Shown: one piece after another, positions 4,959-8,207 of the stretch
Layout of the letters: each line of letters opens with the position of its first letter
How positions within the stretch are numbered: the first letter of the stretch is position 1
NCBI GenBank assembly: GCA_023139255.1
Contig: JAGLNY010000256.1
Span: 1-8,207 of the forward strand
Source of the DNA: Spirochaetales bacterium
GTDB taxonomy: Bacteria; Spirochaetota; Spirochaetia; JABMQR01
Reading direction: 5' to 3'
Length of the DNA: 8,207 nucleotides
Notes under the pieces: model-generated
What the model saw: only the letters and a program-made list of their open reading frames with translations
Databases searched by the model: none
What the model was told of the DNA's origin: nothing
Made by a program: the position numbers and the translations under genes

Positions 4959-7144
4959 ATGAGTTTATGAAAAAAAACATCGATTTTACAAAACTACTTC
5001 TCAGTATGCAGGATGATACTTTCTTCTATATTATAAGAAACTATTTAGGACCGCTGCAGACTCCGTTCCACAAACCAACTTTAATTAAGGAACTGTTGAA
5101 ATTTCTCTCAAAAAAATCTGTACAAGAAAAAATACTGTTATATATCGATCGCCTTGATAAAAAAATACTTACTGCAGTTTCTCTTTTATTGAAGACGACT
5201 ATTCAGGATATTTATCAATTATTCCAGGATGAATATGAATTTTTTCAGCTTCAGCAAGCAGTAATTAACCTTGAGGAACGTTTACTCCTGCTGACTGCAG
5301 AAAATAATTCACAACTGCAGATAAATCCTCTATTCAGCGATTTGATTGATAATCAGGTTTTTGATATTACGATGCTCCTCATAACAGCACCAACCCTGAA
5401 ATCTTCCACAATTAAAGAATCCAATCAACCTAATGAATCTATTATATCCAGTCCTGCAATATTTTTAATGAAACCGGCTTTTGTTATTGCAATTCTCACA
5501 TATTACTACCACAACAAGTTCTCAATCCTGCCGGATGGAAAATATAAAAAAAAGACTGAAGAAAATATTCTGCAATACCTGGGTGATATAAGTCAATCAG
5601 AACAATTTCTACAAGCCTGCTATCTAATAAACCATACTTTCTTTACTCTTGGTATCTTAAAGCAAACAAAAACTACAGAATTTATTCTTTGTGATAAATT
5701 TATTCATGAGGACCCAGGGTTTTTATGCAGTCTCACCCCTTTTAATTTTTTTGTTCTCAGTATTATAAATATTTTATCTCTACCTGCATCCAGTTTGTCT
5801 GTACAGGTAATAAGTTCCTTTCTGACTTTATTTTACCGTATAGGTGCCCATAGCTTTACAGAGCTTGATATAGGTAGAATATGTACCGCTGCTAAGCTGC
5901 TTCATGAAGCAAACGGGAATTTGCGAATAAATGAAAAGGATTTATTTGACTTACTATTATCTTATAAAGTTATTCTTAAACAGGATAAAGAATCACTTAT
6001 TGAGAACAACCTTTGCCTATATAATATTAATCCCGATGTGAAACCTCTTTTAAACCCGGTTTCTGTTAATAACTGTCAAAGCAAAGATATACCGCCGCCG
6101 GAAGACAAGCGGGTTCTCATGACCATTGACTCAGATTACTCAATAATCATAGATACTGAAATACCAACCAATATATTTTTCGATCTATTTCCTTTCATTG
6201 AACTAAGGAAAATCGATACTAAGTATCTTTTTGAGATTACAAAAAATAGTTTTTTGAAAGCAATGGATTCCGGTAAAATTTTAGATCAGTTTCTTGCTGC
6301 AAGCAAAATCTTAACAAAAATGGACGTTCCTTCTCATATCTTAAGCAGCATGAAAAGCTGGTTGGATCTCTACAACCGTATAGATATTTATTACGGAATA
6401 ATCGTTAAGGCTGACCCCTTTCTCAGTAGAGTAATAGAGACACATCCTGAAATTAATAATTATGTAATTGAGAAACTTGCTAAAGGTGTTTTTCTTATGG
6501 ATAAGGAAAATGAGTTGCTCTGGAGAAGTGTCCTAAACAATTCCGGTATAGATTTTCTACCAACAACAAAATCTGCTGAATCGAAAGAATCATTCTCCTC
6601 CCAGGACGCTTCGGAAGATGAAATTACCACTGTTAATGATACTGGCTTTTTTTCAGGATATATTCCTGCCCCAAAAATTAATCCTGAGAATTTGAATCCT
6701 GATTTAATCAGTGAGCCAAATTCAGAGGAATCTATCACTTCTGTAAAAAATGTATTATCAGAAAAACTCGTGACTATGAACTTATCTGAAAAGGATTTGG
6801 AAGAATTTCGTGCCCGTATTGAGAAAAAATTAATTTTGGTACCAGAGCAATTACGCGGATCACCTCTGCATAGGACCATTTGGGAAGCAAAGGGATTAGA
6901 TTATCAGGGGAAAGTAAATCTCTGTAGAAATGCCCTGAAAAATGGAATTGATTTGGTTGAGATTCACTTGCGGAAAATTGATGGAACTGAGACCGTAACT
7001 CTTCTCAGACCAATTTCCCTGGAAAACCCTGGTAAAGATGCCGTACTTCGCGGAACCATTGTTCCGGACGAAATAGAGACAGAGTTTACTATAAGAAAAA
7101 TTTTTCTTCTAAGAAAATTGAAAAGTTCACTTTTCTCACCATAA
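4949..7144 (+). CDS. XPB-helicase-associated protein with an XPB N-terminal-like (Helicase_C_3) domain
   Basis: This 731-residue protein has no Walker A or DEAD/DEVH motif, so it is not itself a helicase. Residues 1-385 are helical, Leu/Ile-rich and probably winged-helix-like. Residues 388-500 match the Helicase_C_3/XPB N-terminal pattern: TIDSDYSIII, then FPFIELRK, SFLKAMDSG, VPSHIL and LYNRIDIYYG. About 539-605 is a Ser/Glu/Asp-rich linker. About 606-731 is a separate conserved-looking region (GLDYQGKVNLCRNAL, VEIHLRKIDGTETVTLLRP) ending in KSSLFSP, vaguely like a WYL-type beta-barrel. Mycobacteria also place a large protein of this type beside XPB. The start at 4949 overlaps the helicase stop by 10 bases. 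Met7 (4967) is an alternative, and neither has a good Shine-Dalgarno, which fits translational coupling. A helicase partner, loader or regulator role is inferred from context. Confidence 0.82.
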   Translation: MGLNEFMKKNIDFTKLLLSMQDDTFFYIIRNYLGPLQTPFHKPTLIKELLKFLSKKSVQEKILLYIDRLDKKILTAVSLLLKTTIQDIYQLFQDEYEFFQLQQAVINLEERLLLLTAENNSQLQINPLFSDLIDNQVFDITMLLITAPTLKSSTIKESNQPNESIISSPAIFLMKPAFVIAILTYYYHNKFSILPDGKYKKKTEENILQYLGDISQSEQFLQACYLINHTFFTLGILKQTKTTEFILCDKFIHEDPGFLCSLTPFNFFVLSIINILSLPASSLSVQVISSFLTLFYRIGAHSFTELDIGRICTAAKLLHEANGNLRINEKDLFDLLLSYKVILKQDKESLIENNLCLYNINPDVKPLLNPVSVNNCQSKDIPPPEDKRVLMTIDSDYSIIIDTEIPTNIFFDLFPFIELRKIDTKYLFEITKNSFLKAMDSGKILDQFLAASKILTKMDVPSHILSSMKSWLDLYNRIDIYYGIIVKADPFLSRVIETHPEINNYVIEKLAKGVFLMDKENELLWRSVLNNSGIDFLPTTKSAESKESFSSQDASEDEITTVNDTGFFSGYIPAPKINPENLNPDLISEPNSEESITSVKNVLSEKLVTMNLSEKDLEEFRARIEKKLILVPEQLRGSPLHRTIWEAKGLDYQGKVNLCRNALKNGIDLVEIHLRKIDGTETVTLLRPISLENPGKDAVLRGTIVPDEIETEFTIRKIFLLRKLKSSLFSP
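7093..7135. other. Cluster of AT-rich palindromes at the convergent gene ends
   Basis: Within the last codons of the helicase-associated gene there is a perfect 16-base palindrome AAGAAAAATTTTTCTT (7093-7108). It is followed by GAAAAGttcaCTTTTC (7120-7135), a 6-bp stem with a 4-base loop. TTTTCTT-CT-AAGAAAA (7102-7117) can pair in competition with the first. On the minus strand the 7120-7135 stem is followed by AATTTTCTT, so it could act as a weak terminator for aroDE. No such T-run follows it on the plus strand. It lies in Lys/Phe/Leu-rich codons, so chance is possible. Confidence 0.3.
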
Positions 7145-8207
7145 CTAACTTTGCGGGTACTCTCTCCCGGTAAATGTTTTAAACTGCAGCATTCCCTGAG
7201 CGTAGAGCATTTCATACCCATATACTATTCTGCACCCAGCCTGACTTGCCCTATTCAGGATTCTGGTCATTCTTGGTTTATAAACAAGATCATACACAAT
7301 TTCATCACCACTGAATTTATATTTTTCAGCTGGATCCTTTCCGGCATTAGGTTCCATCCCAACACTTGTAGTTTGAACAATTAAATCTGGTTTTGCCAGT
7401 GAGTCTTCATAGGATAAAGTCATAAGTCCGGAACTTTCCATTACTGCAGAACCAGTTTCGGCTGCCAGCTTTACTGCTGAATCCAGCGTGCGGTTCACAA
7501 TAACCACACTGCACCCGTAATTTCTCAATGCCCACACAACTGATCTTGCAGCACCCCCGGCTCCGATAACCAATGCTTTCTTAATACTGCCTGTCTCAAG
7601 ATCTTCCTGAATTGGGTGAAGAAATCCATAATAGTCTGTGTTAATACCTTTCCATAATTTCCTGGTTTGGATTACAGTATTACAACTTCCTATTTGCTTT
7701 ACTTCGTTAGAACTTATACCAAGATAGGGTAAAACACTTTGCTTATGCGGTACTGTTACAGAAAATCCTTTTATTCCCATTTTCTCTGAAAAAGAAAAAA
7801 AAGATCGAACAGAATCAACCTGAAACGGTACATAAACTGAGTCTATTCCCAATTTATGAAATCCAGGATTATGGATTGCCGGTGAAGCAGAATGCATTAC
7901 AGGATTGCCTATAATTCCGTAAATAGTTGTTTTACTTGTTACTTTATCTGCTTTGTATAAATTTTTCATTAATTCCGGTGTTAAATGACCCGGTGCACCT
8001 TGTGAACTCCCCGGGGCAGAGCAAAAGCTGAGAAATGAACCTGTTAATTTATACAGTATGCGTGTAGGAACCCCAAAGTTACCCATCCCAAGAAGTATTT
8101 TCTTTTTAATATCCCTAAGTTCGTTCCTTCCTTCAAATATTCTAGCGACATCTGCGAAAGATTTTGGGGTTACAGCAGCTTTAGGAATTTCTCCTTGTTG
8201 CGCAATC
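7145..8207 (-). CDS. aroDE: Bifunctional 3-dehydroquinate dehydratase/shikimate dehydrogenase (AroD-AroE fusion), 5' end missing
   Basis: The enzyme would dehydrate 3-dehydroquinate and reduce the product to shikimate with NADPH (steps 3 and 4, cytoplasmic). The open frame runs off the right edge; 353 residues are visible. Counting from the edge, 1-84 are the C-terminus of a type I dehydratase: the Schiff-base lysine in EIPKAAV (Lys9), MGNFGVPTRIL with Arg49, and lid GAPGH at 70-74, where SAPGQ is usual. Residues 93-353 are a full shikimate dehydrogenase: GNPVMHSASPAIHN (100-113), VTVPHK with Lys155, GSCNT with Asn176, NTD with Asp191, GAGGA (215-219), NRT (238-240), and a C-terminal YGYEMLYAQGMLQF helix. 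All dehydrogenase catalytic residues are present. The ATG at 8086 is an internal Met (MGNFG motif), not the start. The stop abuts that of the convergent plus-strand gene. Such fusions are known in plants and chlamydiae, among others. Confidence 0.9.
   Translation of the reverse strand, partial: IAQQGEIPKAAVTPKSFADVARIFEGRNELRDIKKKILLGMGNFGVPTRILYKLTGSFLSFCSAPGSSQGAPGHLTPELMKNLYKADKVTSKTTIYGIIGNPVMHSASPAIHNPGFHKLGIDSVYVPFQVDSVRSFFSFSEKMGIKGFSVTVPHKQSVLPYLGISSNEVKQIGSCNTVIQTRKLWKGINTDYYGFLHPIQEDLETGSIKKALVIGAGGAARSVVWALRNYGCSVVIVNRTLDSAVKLAAETGSAVMESSGLMTLSYEDSLAKPDLIVQTTSVGMEPNAGKDPAEKYKFSGDEIVYDLVYKPRMTRILNRASQAGCRIVYGYEMLYAQGMLQFKTFTGREYPQS

Noticed and set aside
6460..6879. 139-codon open frame on the minus strand
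   Set aside because: It is antisense to the Ser/Glu-rich linker and neighbouring part of the helicase-associated gene, is Ser/Phe-rich with no recognisable motif, and has no promoter or ribosome site. It is a shadow frame.
7145..8086. Free-standing shikimate dehydrogenase gene starting at ATG 8086
   Set aside because: The frame stays open to the window edge, and the upstream codons read as dehydratase sequence including the Schiff-base lysine motif EIPKAAV. The Met is part of the conserved MGxxG motif.

Overview
The window is AT-rich, densely coded bacterial chromosome with no mobile elements, tRNA, rRNA or CRISPR. It contains six complete genes and one gene cut by the right edge. An XPB-type helicase followed by an XPB-associated protein, together with an AroD-AroE fusion, suggests a spirochaete (Treponema/Spirochaeta-like). 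That assignment is an inference from protein flavour and gene order, not from a marker gene.

Layout, left to right. (1) On the minus strand, 3..1124 encodes a dGTPase-like HD-domain dNTP triphosphohydrolase. Its stop overlaps a possible next start in a TAATG at the left edge. (2) 1125..1255 is a divergent promoter region in which two opposite -10 boxes share bases. (3) On the plus strand there is a probable operon: a small three-helix membrane protein of unknown family (1256..1663), a GTG-started shikimate-kinase-like protein overlapping it by 17 bases (1647..2249), and a nitrilase-superfamily amidohydrolase (2292..3119). (4) After a 117-base gap come the XPB helicase (3237..4958) and a 731-residue partner overlapping it by 10 bases (4949..7144). 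(5) On the minus strand, 7145..8207 holds the C-terminal end of a type I 3-dehydroquinate dehydratase fused to a complete shikimate dehydrogenase (AroDE). Its 5' part lies outside the window. It converges on the partner gene with no base between the two stop codons.

Two themes run through the window. One is nucleic-acid and nucleotide maintenance: a dNTP hydrolase, XPB, and a partner that appears to carry a second copy of the XPB N-terminal domain. The other is the shikimate pathway: AroDE would supply steps 3 and 4, and the kinase-like protein would supply step 5. In both shikimate proteins some usual active-site residues are replaced. The kinase lacks two standard arginines, and the dehydratase lid reads GAPGH where SAPGQ is usual. 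The most interesting points are the paired XPB-domain genes, the unrecognised C-terminal region of the partner, the altered shikimate enzymes and the shared-base divergent promoter.
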